A stretch of DNA of 64,000 nucleotides from Rothia halotolerans (GTDB taxonomy: Bacteria; Actinomycetota; Actinomycetes; Actinomycetales; Micrococcaceae), in NCBI RefSeq assembly GCF_004136635.1, contig NZ_NOIU01000001.1, positions 1 to 64,000 on the forward strand. The letters are read 5' to 3'. Position 1 is the stretch's first letter, and every line of letters begins with the position of its first letter. Position numbers and translations under genes: made by a program. The notes beneath the pieces were generated by a model, which did no database searches, was not told the DNA's origin, and was given only the letters and a program-made list of their open reading frames with translations. Positions 19,894 to 28,293 of the stretch are shown here, piece after piece.

Positions 19894-20031
19894 TCACGCC
19901 GAGACCCCTCCGCCGCCCACCTCGACGTCGTTGGGCGCGAAGGCCTCGACGTCGCCGAAGAGCCTGTCACCCCACGCAACGACGCGGGGCAGGTCGCTCA
20001 CCGCGAGGCGCGAGAAGAGCTCCGGGTCCAT
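19894..20031 (-). CDS. Small hypothetical protein, 45 residues
   Basis: A 45-residue ORF starting MDPELFSRLAVSDLPRVVAW, with GGAGGAG seven bases before the ATG, much better than chance. It is acidic, with one likely amphipathic helix and a Gly-rich tail. It sits between two toxin-antitoxin modules and resembles nothing I know; it could be the surviving start of a longer gene. Confidence 0.45.
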   Translation of the reverse strand: MDPELFSRLAVSDLPRVVAWGDRLFGDVEAFAPNDVEVGGGGVSA

Positions 20032-20150
20032 ATGCCTTGCTCCTCCGGTGGGCTTTCCGTACGGGCGGCAGCTCTGTGAGGGGATAGCGGGAGGAGCAGC
20101 GACGCCGCGAGAGGGATGACGGGAAGGAGGGCAACGCCGTCGGAGCGGCC

Positions 20151-20573
20151 TCAGCACCCGTCCCACGGATTCGCCAGCGGAACGCCCGGCGCCGTGAAGT
20201 CGCCGACGTTCCGCGTCGCCACGGTCATCCCGTGGACCTGCGCGGTGGCCGCGATGTAGGCGTCCCGCTCCGGCTGGGGACCCGGCACGTGGAGCGCGGC
20301 CGCCCGCCGGGCGACCGCGAGGCCGACCGGCAGCACCCGTTCCGAGAAGAGGTCGAGCACCTCCTCCTCGAGCCACCGGCGGAGCCGGCGGCCCTGGACC
20401 GCGTCACGCCGCTCCACCCGGCGGACCCCCAGCTCGATCTCCAGGACGGTGATCACGCTCAGGTGCAGGCTCTCGGGAGGATGGGAGCGGACCCATTCGA
20501 GCACGGCCGGCTCGGCCCGGTGCGCGGGCTTGCGGAGCTCGCTCAGCACGTTGGTGTCCAGCAGGTAGTTCAC
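20151..20573 (-). CDS. PIN-domain ribonuclease toxin (VapC/FitB type)
   Basis: A 140-residue PIN nuclease: MNYLLDTNVLSELRKP holds the first catalytic Asp (Asp6), the middle Glu lies in VITVLEIELGV, and ERDAYIAATAQVHG and ATRNVGDF carry the C-terminal acidic residues. PIN toxins cleave RNA with magnesium. It overlaps the antitoxin gene by four bases, so synthesis is coupled. Confidence 0.92.
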   Translation of the reverse strand: MNYLLDTNVLSELRKPAHRAEPAVLEWVRSHPPESLHLSVITVLEIELGVRRVERRDAVQGRRLRRWLEEEVLDLFSERVLPVGLAVARRAAALHVPGPQPERDAYIAATAQVHGMTVATRNVGDFTAPGVPLANPWDGC

Positions 20574-20818
20574 AGCTCGGGCGTGTTCAGGCCGAAGGGG
20601 CGGGGCAGCGGCTCGAACTCGACGTCGTCGTCATCCTCCATGCGCAGGCGCTCCACGACGTCCTCCGCCTCCCCCTGCAGCGTCCGGTACTCCGCCACCG
20701 TGAGGAGGACGTAGGCGGGCTCGCCTCGGTCCGTGATCACCACCGGCCCCGAGGCGGCCGCGCGCTTGGCCGCGCTCACGTCGCGGTTCAGCTCCCGAGC
20801 GGTCATCTTCGTCACCAT
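20570..20818 (-). CDS. Phd/YefM-type antitoxin
   Basis: An 82-residue antitoxin. The DNA-binding N-terminus MTARELNRDVSAAKRAAASG and the core VVITDRGEPAYVLLTVAEY are typical of Phd/YefM; the acidic tail (MEDDDDVEFEPLP) would wrap the toxin. The start could be ATG 20818 or the ATG four codons later. It pairs with the PIN toxin at 20151 and should bind the palindrome at 20832. Confidence 0.92.
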   Translation of the reverse strand: MVTKMTARELNRDVSAAKRAAASGPVVITDRGEPAYVLLTVAEYRTLQGEAEDVVERLRMEDDDDVEFEPLPRPFGLNTPEL

Positions 20819-20831
20819 GGCCCGCCTCCAG

Positions 20832-20851
20832 ATGTAGGTACGTACCTACAT
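20832..20851. promoter_or_regulatory. 20-bp palindromic operator of the Phd-PIN module
   Basis: ATGTAGGTACGTACCTACAT is a perfect 20-bp palindrome 13 bases upstream of the antitoxin start, overlapping the likely promoter. Phd-family proteins bind such sites for autorepression. Confidence 0.8.
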
Positions 20852-20965
20852 GATACTCCGCCGGGGTTCCCTGCACCAGGCCCCGGGCCCTCGAAAGCCC
20901 AGAGGACGCGGGGTTCCCCCGGCCCCTCCTCCCCTCGGGGCACGCGAGCGATGGGGCGCGCCCCC

Positions 20966-21424
20966 TCAGTCGAGGCAGAACTCGTTGCCCTCGGGATCCG
21001 CCATGACGAGGTGTCCGGCGTCGAAGGGCGGCTCCGGCTCCACGCGGCGCAGGCGGGCGGCGCCGAGCGCGAGGAGCCGCCCGCACTCCGCCTCGAGCGC
21101 CGCCATCCGCTCCTCGCCCCGCAGGCCGGGCGCCGCGCGGACGTCCAGGTGCACGCGGTTCTTCGCTGTCCTGCCCTCGGGGACGCGCTGGAAGAAGATC
21201 CGCGGGCCGCTCCCCTCCGGAGCCTCGACCGCCGCCTTCGATCTCCGCTCCTCCTCAGGCACTCGGGCTCGCTCCAAGAACTCGTCCCACGCGGCCCACG
21301 GGTCCCCCGCGGGCCTCTCGCCGCCGGGAGGGCCGGGAACCACGTACCCCAGGGCCTCGCTCCAGAAGGAGGCGAGGACCCGCGGATCCCGGGCGTCGAA
21401 GGTGACCTGGACGCGGCGGCTCAT
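20966..21424 (-). CDS. VOC-superfamily (glyoxalase-like) protein
   Basis: 152 residues with the VOC fold: start MSRRVQVTFDARDPRVLASF, middle NRVHLDVRA (metal-ligand His region) and end HLVMADPEGNEFCLD, the classic C-terminal VOC strand. Family members act as dioxygenases, lyases or drug-binding proteins; no substrate can be assigned. It overlaps the DinB-like gene by four bases and is probably co-translated. Confidence 0.85.
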   Translation of the reverse strand: MSRRVQVTFDARDPRVLASFWSEALGYVVPGPPGGERPAGDPWAAWDEFLERARVPEEERRSKAAVEAPEGSGPRIFFQRVPEGRTAKNRVHLDVRAAPGLRGEERMAALEAECGRLLALGAARLRRVEPEPPFDAGHLVMADPEGNEFCLD

Positions 21425-22041
21425 CGCCGCCCTCCTTCGGCGCGGCGGGTGTGCAGGTAGAGGTCGCGCAGCAGGCACACCTCCGAGAGGTGGTGGATGA
21501 TCTCCCGGTCGATGTGCAGCACCAGCGCGGCCATGGACCACTCGGCGTACTCCCCCTCGGCCTCCCCGCAGGGCCGGGCGAGGCCCTCCTCCCCCAGGGA
21601 GGCGACGCCGGCCCTCCACCGGGCGTACTCCTCGTCGAGCTGCCCGAGCGCCTCGGTCGCCGTCGCGGCGTAGTCGTAGGAGAAGTAGTCCACGGGCTCC
21701 CGCCCGAAGTGGGAGGCGTTGCGCATCCCTAGCACGCCAACGATGACGTGCCCGAGCCGCCAGGCGATCGTGGTGAACGGCGCGGGGTCGGGCTCGGGGG
21801 CCTCGAAGTCGATGACCATCTCGCCGGCGCCGCCCTGAAGCGGCGCGGTGCCGGTGCCGCGGGGGCGCACGCTCCAGCAGTCGGGCACCGGCTCCCAGAA
21901 GTACTCGGCGTCCTCCAGCCCCTCGAGGCGACGACGCAGCTGGTGGTCCCAGTGCCATTCGATCTGGTTCAGGAGCAGGTCGTTCCAGGATTCCCCGGAC
22001 TGCCCTCGCGTGGTCCCGTCGTGTGCGGTGCTCTCGTGCAT
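21421..22041 (-). CDS. DinB-family metal-dependent protein
   Basis: A 206-residue four-helix DinB-like protein. The histidines of WRLGHV (near residue 97) and MAALVLHIDREIIHHLSEV (near 175-190) fit the three-His metal site. Actinobacterial members include mycothiol-dependent enzymes, so a thiol-transferase role is possible. It heads a two-gene unit with the VOC protein and is divergent from the broken WYL regulator. Confidence 0.83.
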   Translation of the reverse strand: MHESTAHDGTTRGQSGESWNDLLLNQIEWHWDHQLRRRLEGLEDAEYFWEPVPDCWSVRPRGTGTAPLQGGAGEMVIDFEAPEPDPAPFTTIAWRLGHVIVGVLGMRNASHFGREPVDYFSYDYAATATEALGQLDEEYARWRAGVASLGEEGLARPCGEAEGEYAEWSMAALVLHIDREIIHHLSEVCLLRDLYLHTRRAEGGRR

Positions 22042-22134
22042 GGTCTCGCCTTTCTCGACGACTCGTCAGCTTCCATCCCAGCATGCCTCCTCTTCCGGAC
22101 AGCTCCGGTCCGTGATCCGTGCGATGCTGTGAGC

Positions 22135-23108
22135 ATGACCGTCGAGTCGACCGCGGAGCGGGTCCTGCGCCTGCTGTCCCTCCTGCTGCGCCGCCCCGTC
22201 TGGAAGGCCGCGGAGCTCGCCGTCGAGCTCGGGGTGACGGAGCGCTCCGTCCGGCGCGACGTCGGGCGGCTGCGGACCCTCGGGTACCCGGTGCGGTCCA
22301 CGCCGGGCGTGGGAGGCGGCTACCAGCTGGGCGCGGGGGCGAGGATGCCGCCGCTGCTGCTGGACGACGAGGAGGCCATCGCCACCGCGGTCTCCCTGCG
22401 CCTGGGCACGGGCGGCACCGTGGCCGGGGAGGGCGAGGCCGCGCTGCGCGCCCTGGCGAAGCTCGACCAGGTGATGCCGCCGCGGCTGCGCTCCGAGGTC
22501 CGCGCGGTGCACGGCGCCACGGAGGCGCTGCCCCGGCCCGGCGTCGGCATCGATCCCGACCTGCTCCTCGTCCTCGCCCGCGCCTGCCGCGACGAGGTCC
22601 GGGTGCGCTTCGGCTACACCTCCCGCTCAGGAGAGGCGCGACGCCGCACGGTGGAGCCCGTCCGGATGGTCGCCACCGCGCACCGCTGGTACCTGATGGC
22701 CTGAGACGTGGACCGCGACGACTGGCGAGTCTTCCGGCTCGACCGCATCGACGGCCTCGAGAGGACGACGTGGCGCTTCCCCGCGCGCCCCCATCCGGAC
22801 CCGGTGGACTAGTGCAGCACTCGGTGACCGCGGCGCCGTACCGGCACGTAGCGCGGGTGAGGGGGCACGCCCCGGCCGAGGAGGTCGCGGTGCAGGTGCC
22901 GCCGCAGGTCGGCCGCGTCGAGGAGGACCGGGAGCCGGGGTGGTGCGTGCTCGTCGCGGGGGCGGACCGGCTGGACGCGATCGCCGTCCACGTGGCGATG
23001 CTGGGCTACGAGGCGGAGGTGCTGGAGCCGGAGGAGCTGCGGACCGTGGCGGCGGGGCTGGGACGGCGGCTCACGGCGATGGGGACGGGCGGCGGCGGAA
23101 CCACGTGA
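22135..23108 (+). pseudogene. WYL-domain (YafY-type) transcriptional regulator, broken
   Basis: The N-terminal helix-turn-helix (LLSLLLRRPVWKAAELAVEL) and the WYL domain up to HRWYLMA are intact, but TGA at 22702-22704 stands where relatives have Trp (TGG) before the conserved DVDRDDWRVFRLDRID, which continues in frame. About 100 bases later TAG at 22810 ends this frame, while the C-terminal WCX part (VQHSVTAAPYRHVARVRGHA through VLEPEEL) continues in another frame to 23108. One nonsense change plus a shift of one or two bases explain this. The truncated 189-residue product might still bind DNA. It is divergent from DinB/VOC, its likely former target. Confidence 0.85.
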
Positions 23109-23174
23109 CCGGCCGTCAGGAGGCGATGCCACGTTCCAGACTCCGCCCGCGCCGAGGAACGCCTCAGGAGGACG

Positions 23175-24068
23175 TCACCCCTTATGCGCCGTCTCTCCCT
23201 CCTCTCCGCGCTCGACGGGCAACCACAGCTCGCACGTGGCGGTGCTGAAGTCTGCCGAGTGCTCGAGGACGGCGACCATCGACGGGCCGGGGCGCAGCCG
23301 CCAGGGATTGGAGGGGAACCACTCGGTCGCCGTCGCCGCCCACGCATCCTGCAGGGCCCGGGGGTACTCGCCGGAGGTCCGGAAGACCGCCCACATGCCG
23401 GCCGGCACGTCGATGACGTCGAGGTCCTCGGGCACGTTCGCCTCGGCCCCCACCGCCGCACCGTGCAGGTAGACCAGCTCGCTGCCCTCCGAGTAGTCGG
23501 GGGCGACGTCGGAGCTCACCGCCAGGATGCCGGCCGGCTCCGCGGAGCTCAGGCGCTTGAGGCGCTCGTGCTCGGCCTCCGGCAATGACGCGACGTGCGC
23601 CTGGATGTGGGGATTGACGCCCTCGTAGATCAACGGCACGCGGGCGGCGTGGCCGATCAGGCGGAAGGCGTCGCGGTCGACAATGCGGGTGTCCATGGGT
23701 GTGCTCCCTTCGATGGTCAGGCGGAGCCTGAGGCGCGGTTGGCTGCGAAGGGGGCCGCCGCGGCGACGGACCTGGCCGTGGCTCACGCCGTGCACGGCGC
23801 GGAACGCGCGTCCGAAGGCCTCGACCGATCCGTATCCGTAACGCACGGCGATCGTCAGCAGGTCCTCGTCTCCGAGCAGGTCGGCCGCGGCGACGGTCAT
23901 GCGGCGGCGTCGCACGTACTCCGACAGGGGCATTCCGGCGAGGGACGAGAACATCCGGCGGGCGTGATACCCCGTGGTCCCCATCCTGCCGGCGAGCGCG
24001 TCGACGTCGAGCTCGTCGGCCAGGTGCTCCTCGACCTCGTCGACGAGCCGGTTCAGGATCTCGATCAT
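23175..24068 (-). CDS. AraC-family regulator with GyrI-like effector domain
   Basis: 297 residues: N-terminal double helix-turn-helix of AraC type (about 10-105, with ARRMFSSLAGMPLSEYVRRR and YGYGSVEAFGRAFRAVHGVS) followed by a GyrI/SOUL-type small-molecule domain (about 135-290), as in Rob and SbmC-like multidrug sensors. The ATG at 24068 has AAGGGAG six bases upstream and is preferred over the ATG five codons earlier. It is divergent from the VOC gene at 24309, with a long inverted repeat between. Confidence 0.9.
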   Translation of the reverse strand: MIEILNRLVDEVEEHLADELDVDALAGRMGTTGYHARRMFSSLAGMPLSEYVRRRRMTVAAADLLGDEDLLTIAVRYGYGSVEAFGRAFRAVHGVSHGQVRRRGGPLRSQPRLRLRLTIEGSTPMDTRIVDRDAFRLIGHAARVPLIYEGVNPHIQAHVASLPEAEHERLKRLSSAEPAGILAVSSDVAPDYSEGSELVYLHGAAVGAEANVPEDLDVIDVPAGMWAVFRTSGEYPRALQDAWAATATEWFPSNPWRLRPGPSMVAVLEHSADFSTATCELWLPVERGEEGETAHKG

Positions 24069-24129
24069 GGCGGCTCCCTTCATCCTCCAGTCTCGCCGGC
24101 GCACGGGCCGCGTGCCCGATTTCTCCGGA

Positions 24130-24185
24130 CCGCTCTCATCGGGTGCCCCCGGGGCGAGGGTCACAGGTCCACCCGATGAGAGCGG
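24130..24185. repeat. 16-bp perfect inverted repeat between AraC and VOC genes
   Basis: CCGCTCTCATCGGGTG (24130-24145) and CACCCGATGAGAGCGG (24170-24185) are perfect inverted copies with a 24-base gap. Next to each is a near-copy of CCCCCGGGGCGAG. The arms are 40 bp apart, about four helical turns, so a looped regulator could bind both. It lies in the divergent promoter region. Confidence 0.7.
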
Positions 24186-24308
24186 CCCCGGGGGCGAGTG
24201 GCCGGCACCGCATGGGACGTCTCGGCGCCCTCGAGAAACGCGATCCGGCGTCCCCTAGCCATCGGCAGCCCTTCCGCCGCCAGTCGGAGGCGCCTACACT
24301 GCACTCGT

Positions 24309-24719
24309 ATGAGCGCCTCCATACAGACCCGACACACCGTCTTCGCCATCGACTGCCCCGACGCCGTGGCACTGGCCGAGTTCTACGCGACACTGCTCGG
24401 CTGGGAGATCGACGACGCCGGCGGCGAGACCGACTGGATCGACGTCCGCCCGGCCCACGGCGAGACGGGGTACCACATCGCCTGCCAGCGGATCGAGGGC
24501 TACCGGCCCCCCGAGTGGCCGGAGGGCGAGGTCCCTCAGCAGGCGCATCTGGACTTCTACGTGGACTCCATCGCCGAGGCCGAGCCGCGCGCGCTCGCCG
24601 CCGGCGCCCGGCGGCACGAGGTCCAGCCGGCCGAGAACGCCGACTTCCCGGGCGGGAACGGCGGCTTCACCGTCTACCTCGACCCGGCGGGGCATCCGTT
24701 CTGCCTCTGCCAGGCGTAG
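24309..24719 (+). CDS. VOC-superfamily protein
   Basis: A 136-residue glyoxalase/bleomycin-resistance-fold protein: HTVFAIDCPDAVALAEFYAT at the start, AHLDFYVDSIAEAEPRA in the middle and FTVYLDPAGHPFCLCQA at the end. It is likely to be controlled by the divergent AraC/GyrI regulator. TACACT at 24295-24300 is eight bases before the ATG, and no ribosome site is present, suggesting a leaderless message. The substrate is unknown. Confidence 0.87.
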   Translation: MSASIQTRHTVFAIDCPDAVALAEFYATLLGWEIDDAGGETDWIDVRPAHGETGYHIACQRIEGYRPPEWPEGEVPQQAHLDFYVDSIAEAEPRALAAGARRHEVQPAENADFPGGNGGFTVYLDPAGHPFCLCQA

Positions 24720-24887
24720 GACTGCGGACAGCAGGCCCCTGCCACGCTCAGGCCGGCTGCCCAAGGCGCGGTCTCAGGCTGCCGACTGTCCGCCGGTGCC
24801 GGTGCCGGGCAGCCCGACCCTCGCTACCGGACCGGACGGTTCGAGCCTCGGGACGCCTCCACGCCGGCACGACCCGACCCCACCGCG

Positions 24888-25700
24888 TCAGTCCGCGAAG
24901 AGGAACGAGCGCAGCGCCGCGATGACCTCATCCGGCTTCTCCGCGTGCACCCAATGGCCCGCCCCGTGCACCGTCATGCGCCGCACCTTGGGGAACAGCT
25001 CCCGCATCGCGGGCAGGTCCTCGCGGCTGACGTAGTCGGAGCGCCCGCCGGCGATCCAGAGCACGGGCCCCTCGTACCGCGCGCCCTCGGCGTCGGGGAA
25101 TCCCATGACGACGTCGAGCTCGGCCCGCAGCAGCCGCAGGTTGGGCTCCCAGCGGAACCCCTCCGCGTCGTCCCGCCGGAGATTCTGCAGGAGGAAGCCG
25201 CGGACGCCGTCCTCGGGGATCTTCTCGCGCAGCTGCCGGCCGGCGTCGGTGCGGCGCTGCAGCGAGCCCAGGTCGACCTCGACCAGCGCGCCGAGCAGGT
25301 GCTCGAACTCCCCGCGCGACTCCTCCGCGGCCACCGGCGAGATGTCGACGACGACGAGCCGCCGCACCAGCTCCGGATGCCGCAGCGCCAGCACCATCGC
25401 GACCTTCCCGCCCATCGAGTGCCCGACGACGTCGACCGACCCCTCGGCGGCGAAGCCCTCGCGCAGGTGCGCGGCGACGGCGTCGGCCATCTGCCGGTAG
25501 TCGACGTGCTCGGTCCACTCCGACTGCCCGTGGTTGGGCAGGTCGACCAGCAGGCACCGGGCCTCCGGGGCGAGGCCCGAGGCGATGCGGGTGAAGTTCT
25601 TGCCGCGGCCGAAGAGGCCGTGGAGGAAGACGATGCGGCGGGCGGCGTCGGCGGGGCCGACGGCGGTGGAGTTCAGGGCGGGCGAGAGTCGTTCGGTCAC
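24888..25700 (-). CDS. Alpha/beta-hydrolase, YbfF/esterase-like
   Basis: 270 residues from a GTG at 25700. FLHGLFGRGKNFTRIASGL is the oxyanion region, GHSMGGKVAMVLALRHP the nucleophile elbow (Ser95), VLWIAGGRSDYV the acid strand and HGAGHWVHAEKPDEV the catalytic His. This matches the YbfF-like acyl-esterase group. Upstream residues in the same frame are low-complexity and rejected. Confidence 0.86.
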   Translation of the reverse strand: MTERLSPALNSTAVGPADAARRIVFLHGLFGRGKNFTRIASGLAPEARCLLVDLPNHGQSEWTEHVDYRQMADAVAAHLREGFAAEGSVDVVGHSMGGKVAMVLALRHPELVRRLVVVDISPVAAEESRGEFEHLLGALVEVDLGSLQRRTDAGRQLREKIPEDGVRGFLLQNLRRDDAEGFRWEPNLRLLRAELDVVMGFPDAEGARYEGPVLWIAGGRSDYVSREDLPAMRELFPKVRRMTVHGAGHWVHAEKPDEVIAALRSFLFAD

Positions 25701-25842
25701 GTGTCCACGGTAGTCGCGGCGGGCGTTCCCGGCGAATGCCCGGGCCCGGGGTCCGGCTCGGGGTCCGGATCCGGTGCCCACCCTTCCATCCGGGGCCCGT
25801 GGCGGCCTTCGCCCCTCCCCGCGGGAGCGTCCGGGCCGGCGC

Positions 25843-26265
25843 TCAGTCGTTCTCGCAGGAGAAGGCCCACATCACGCCGAAGCGGTCGAAGACCTGGCCG
25901 TACCAGTCGCCCCACGGCGCCTTCTCGAAGGGCATCCCGACCGAGCCGCCGCCGTCGAGGAGCTTGTGGATGAATCCTCGCGCCTCGTCGGCGGTGGCCG
26001 TGGTGTAGAGCAGCGAGTAGGCGGTGCCGGTCACGGGGTAGTCGTTCTCGTCGTCCATGGCGTCCCCTCCGGCGATGACCCCGCCGGGCAGGGTCAGGGT
26101 CGAGTGCGCGACCGCCTTGGGGTCCGGGGTGAACGGCATGCCCTCCAGCTCCATGTCCCCGTACCTCAGGATCTCCAGCTCACCTCCGAAGACCTCGTGC
26201 CAGTGCTCCATGGCCTCGGCCGTGGTGCCGGGCAGGGCGATGTAGGTTGCGAGTGACGATGTCAT
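25843..26265 (-). CDS. VOC-superfamily protein (PhnB-like)
   Basis: A 140-residue PhnB-like VOC protein (YIALPGTTAEAMEHWHEVFG, then GDAMDDENDY and KAPWGDWYGQVFDRFGVMW). AAGGAG stands six bases before the ATG at 26265. Related proteins are often annotated as glyoxalase-fold proteins of unknown substrate. It appears to be a single gene; 26266-26529 beyond it holds no gene I can support. Confidence 0.87.
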   Translation of the reverse strand: MTSSLATYIALPGTTAEAMEHWHEVFGGELEILRYGDMELEGMPFTPDPKAVAHSTLTLPGGVIAGGDAMDDENDYPVTGTAYSLLYTTATADEARGFIHKLLDGGGSVGMPFEKAPWGDWYGQVFDRFGVMWAFSCEND

Positions 26266-26529
26266 GATCGGCTCCTTCGGATGTGACGTACTGGAGAGAC
26301 CAGTATGACCGAGATCACAGGATCGACGATAGTCCCGGCCACACAGAGCGTCCCTTCCTCCCAGGGGCAACGGTTCTGCCGGTGCTGACCGAAACGGCCC
26401 CTTCTTCCGCCTGCATGCTTGAGCTTCGCGAGGCGCCAGTTCACGTCACCCCTGCGGGATCACGATCTTGGACGCAAGGCATCTCGGCCTGACGGGAGCC
26501 GACCCCCGAATTCCTCTACGACTCGCCGC

Positions 26530-26949
26530 TCAGGTTCCCCAAGGATCGATCAGCTCGACCCCGGTCTCGGCGAAGTCTTTGACATTCCGGGTCGCGCAGA
26601 ACGCGCGATGCGCTCGGCAGATCGCAGCGATCTGAGCATCGGCCGTGCTGATCGGCAGTCCCGCCTGCTCACGCGAGAGGAGGACCTCGGCGTAGTGCTC
26701 GGCCGCCTCCTCGTCGAACCCCAGCACCGCCCCGCTCTCCCGATAGGGCTGCAGCGCGATCTCGATGCCCGTGCGCAATGCCGCTTTGCGTCGTCCGTCC
26801 GGCAGACGACGGACGCCCGCCAGGAGCTCCGCGAGCGTAATCGTCGTCATGGCCACCTCGCCCTCGAGGGACTCCATCCATTCGACCACCCGTGAGTCGG
26901 GACTCGGTCGGAAGATCTCCGAGATGACATTCGTGTCCAGGACGATCAT
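26530..26949 (-). CDS. PIN-domain toxin (VapC/FitB type)
   Basis: A 139-residue PIN ribonuclease: MIVLDTNVISEIFRP (Asp5), ITLAELLAGVRRLP (Glu), STADAQIAAICRAH and ATRNVKDFAETGVELIDPW (Asp). Closely FitB-like. It overlaps the antitoxin gene by four bases. Confidence 0.93.
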   Translation of the reverse strand: MIVLDTNVISEIFRPSPDSRVVEWMESLEGEVAMTTITLAELLAGVRRLPDGRRKAALRTGIEIALQPYRESGAVLGFDEEAAEHYAEVLLSREQAGLPISTADAQIAAICRAHRAFCATRNVKDFAETGVELIDPWGT

Positions 26950-27179
26950 TCGAAGTCCACCGCCCGCGCCACATCATCGCGGCCAGGAACCCGAAGATCC
27001 TCGATGCCGCCCGCCTCCTGTGCCGCCCGCATGAGCGCAAGGCCGACATGGGGTCGACGCGCGGCCCTGGTGAGGATGTCGCGGGCTTCGGCCTCCATGG
27101 AGCGGCCGTGCTCCTTAGCCTGGGCGGCAAGCCGACTCTTCGCGCTCTCGTCTAACCCTCGAATGACAATGGATGCCAT
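26946..27179 (-). CDS. Ribbon-helix-helix antitoxin (FitA/VapB type)
   Basis: A 77-residue antitoxin starting MASIVIRGLDESAKSRLAAQ, the Arc/FitA-type DNA-binding part, followed by an acidic toxin-binding tail. The ATG at 27179 has a very strong ribosome site, AAAGGAGGTGA, six bases upstream; the longer frame start is rejected. It pairs with the PIN toxin at 26530. Confidence 0.92.
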   Translation of the reverse strand: MASIVIRGLDESAKSRLAAQAKEHGRSMEAEARDILTRAARRPHVGLALMRAAQEAGGIEDLRVPGRDDVARAVDFE

Positions 27180-27194
27180 CAGAATCACCTCCTT

Positions 27195-27214
27195 TGATAT
27201 CGACAATGATATCA
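27195..27214. promoter_or_regulatory. Operator of the FitAB-like module
   Basis: TGATATC occurs at 27195-27201 and 27207-27213, five bases apart. Because GATATC is itself palindromic, the block TGATATCGACAATGATATCA is also an inverted repeat. It overlaps the start of the ribosome-site region and resembles the related site at 28948. Confidence 0.7.
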
Positions 27215-27390
27215 GTCAGCCATCCCGCTCGTCAGCATGCTCAAGCCCCACACCGCCGTCGGACGACTATGAGGAGACGCCCCCGAGGGCCTCGGTGCCA
27301 GGCATCGCTCGGAACGCCTCGCTGAGGAGGGAGCGGGCACCGGCAGCCCTCCCGGATAGACTGGCCGATTATGACGAGGAGAGGGTGCCG

Positions 27391-27987
27391 ATGCCGATCG
27401 AGCAGATCCGCAGCCGCTATGGCTCGCGAGCGGCCGAGTACACCGAGCACCTCGGCTCCGTCGAGGTGACGGCCGCCGAGGACCGCCGCGTCATCGCCGA
27501 GTGGGCCGCGGCGATCCACGGCCCCGCGCTCGACGCCGGGAGCGGCCCCGGCCACTGGACCGCGTTCCTCGCTGAGCGCGGCGTGAAGGCCGAGGGCCTC
27601 GACGTCGTGCCCGAGTTCGTCGAGAGCGCGCGGCAGCGCTTCCCACAGCTGCGATTCCGTCTCGGCGAGCTCGAAGCGTTGCCCGTCGGGGACGGGTCCC
27701 TCGGCGGCATCCTGAGCTGGTATTCCGTGATCCACACAGAGCCCGAGGGCGTTCCGGCGATCCTCGGCGAGTTCGCCCGGTGCCTGCGCCCCGGGGGAAC
27801 TCTGCTGCTCGGGTTCTTCGACGGGCCCCGGATCGAGCCGTTCGACCACGCGGTCGTCACGGCCTGGTTCTGGCCCGTCGAGGCCATGGCGGAGGAGCTC
27901 CGCCGCGCCGGATTCGAGATCCTGAGGACCCACGCCCGCACCGATCCGGGCAGCCGGCCTCACGGCGCGATCCGGGCACGACGGTAG
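27391..27987 (+). CDS. SAM-dependent methyltransferase, class I
   Basis: 198 residues. Motif I is ALDAGSGPGHWTAFLAERG (about residues 50-68); GLDVVPEFVESARQRFPQLR, GSLGGILSWYSVIHTEPEG and CLRPGGTLLLGFF follow, the normal order of the ubiE/small-molecule group. The ATG at 27391 has GGAGAGGG about eight bases upstream, and TAGACT near 27359 could be its -10 box. The substrate is unknown. It is flanked by two toxin-antitoxin modules. Confidence 0.86.
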   Translation: MPIEQIRSRYGSRAAEYTEHLGSVEVTAAEDRRVIAEWAAAIHGPALDAGSGPGHWTAFLAERGVKAEGLDVVPEFVESARQRFPQLRFRLGELEALPVGDGSLGGILSWYSVIHTEPEGVPAILGEFARCLRPGGTLLLGFFDGPRIEPFDHAVVTAWFWPVEAMAEELRRAGFEILRTHARTDPGSRPHGAIRARR

Positions 27988-28293
27988 GCCTCGGGCCCCG
28001 TGTTCGCGCCAGAGAAGAACACCATAGGCTTACGGCATTCTTCGACATGCCGAAGGGTGCATGCGGCGCCATAAGTATGACGATCTCTCGTTTTGAGCCT
28101 CAATGGCTCTGCTCAATCTGCTCAACGGGACCCCTCTCGCAGAGCAGGGTCCGACAGCGATGCATAGCGTGATTTTGCCTGGCGATGCGCCATCCTTGGA
28201 TAGCCCCCAGCCCCTCGTAGCGAGATGATGCCATTCTGCGGATCGAGGCCGATAGCGCTCTGCGAACGGAACGCTGCGGCCCTTCGCCTCCGG
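27988..28293. other. Gene-free stretch with lower G+C
   Basis: 306 bases between the methyltransferase and a toxin gene. It is visibly less G+C-rich than its surroundings and contains a small hairpin (GGACCC ... GGGTCC, near 28130-28155) but no supportable gene, RNA or complete insertion sequence. It may be a decayed remnant. Confidence 0.35.

Noticed and set aside
27988-28293. A tRNA or insertion-sequence remnant in the lower G+C gap
   Set aside because: No cloverleaf, T-loop sequence or terminal inverted repeats, and no transposase fragment I could recognise.
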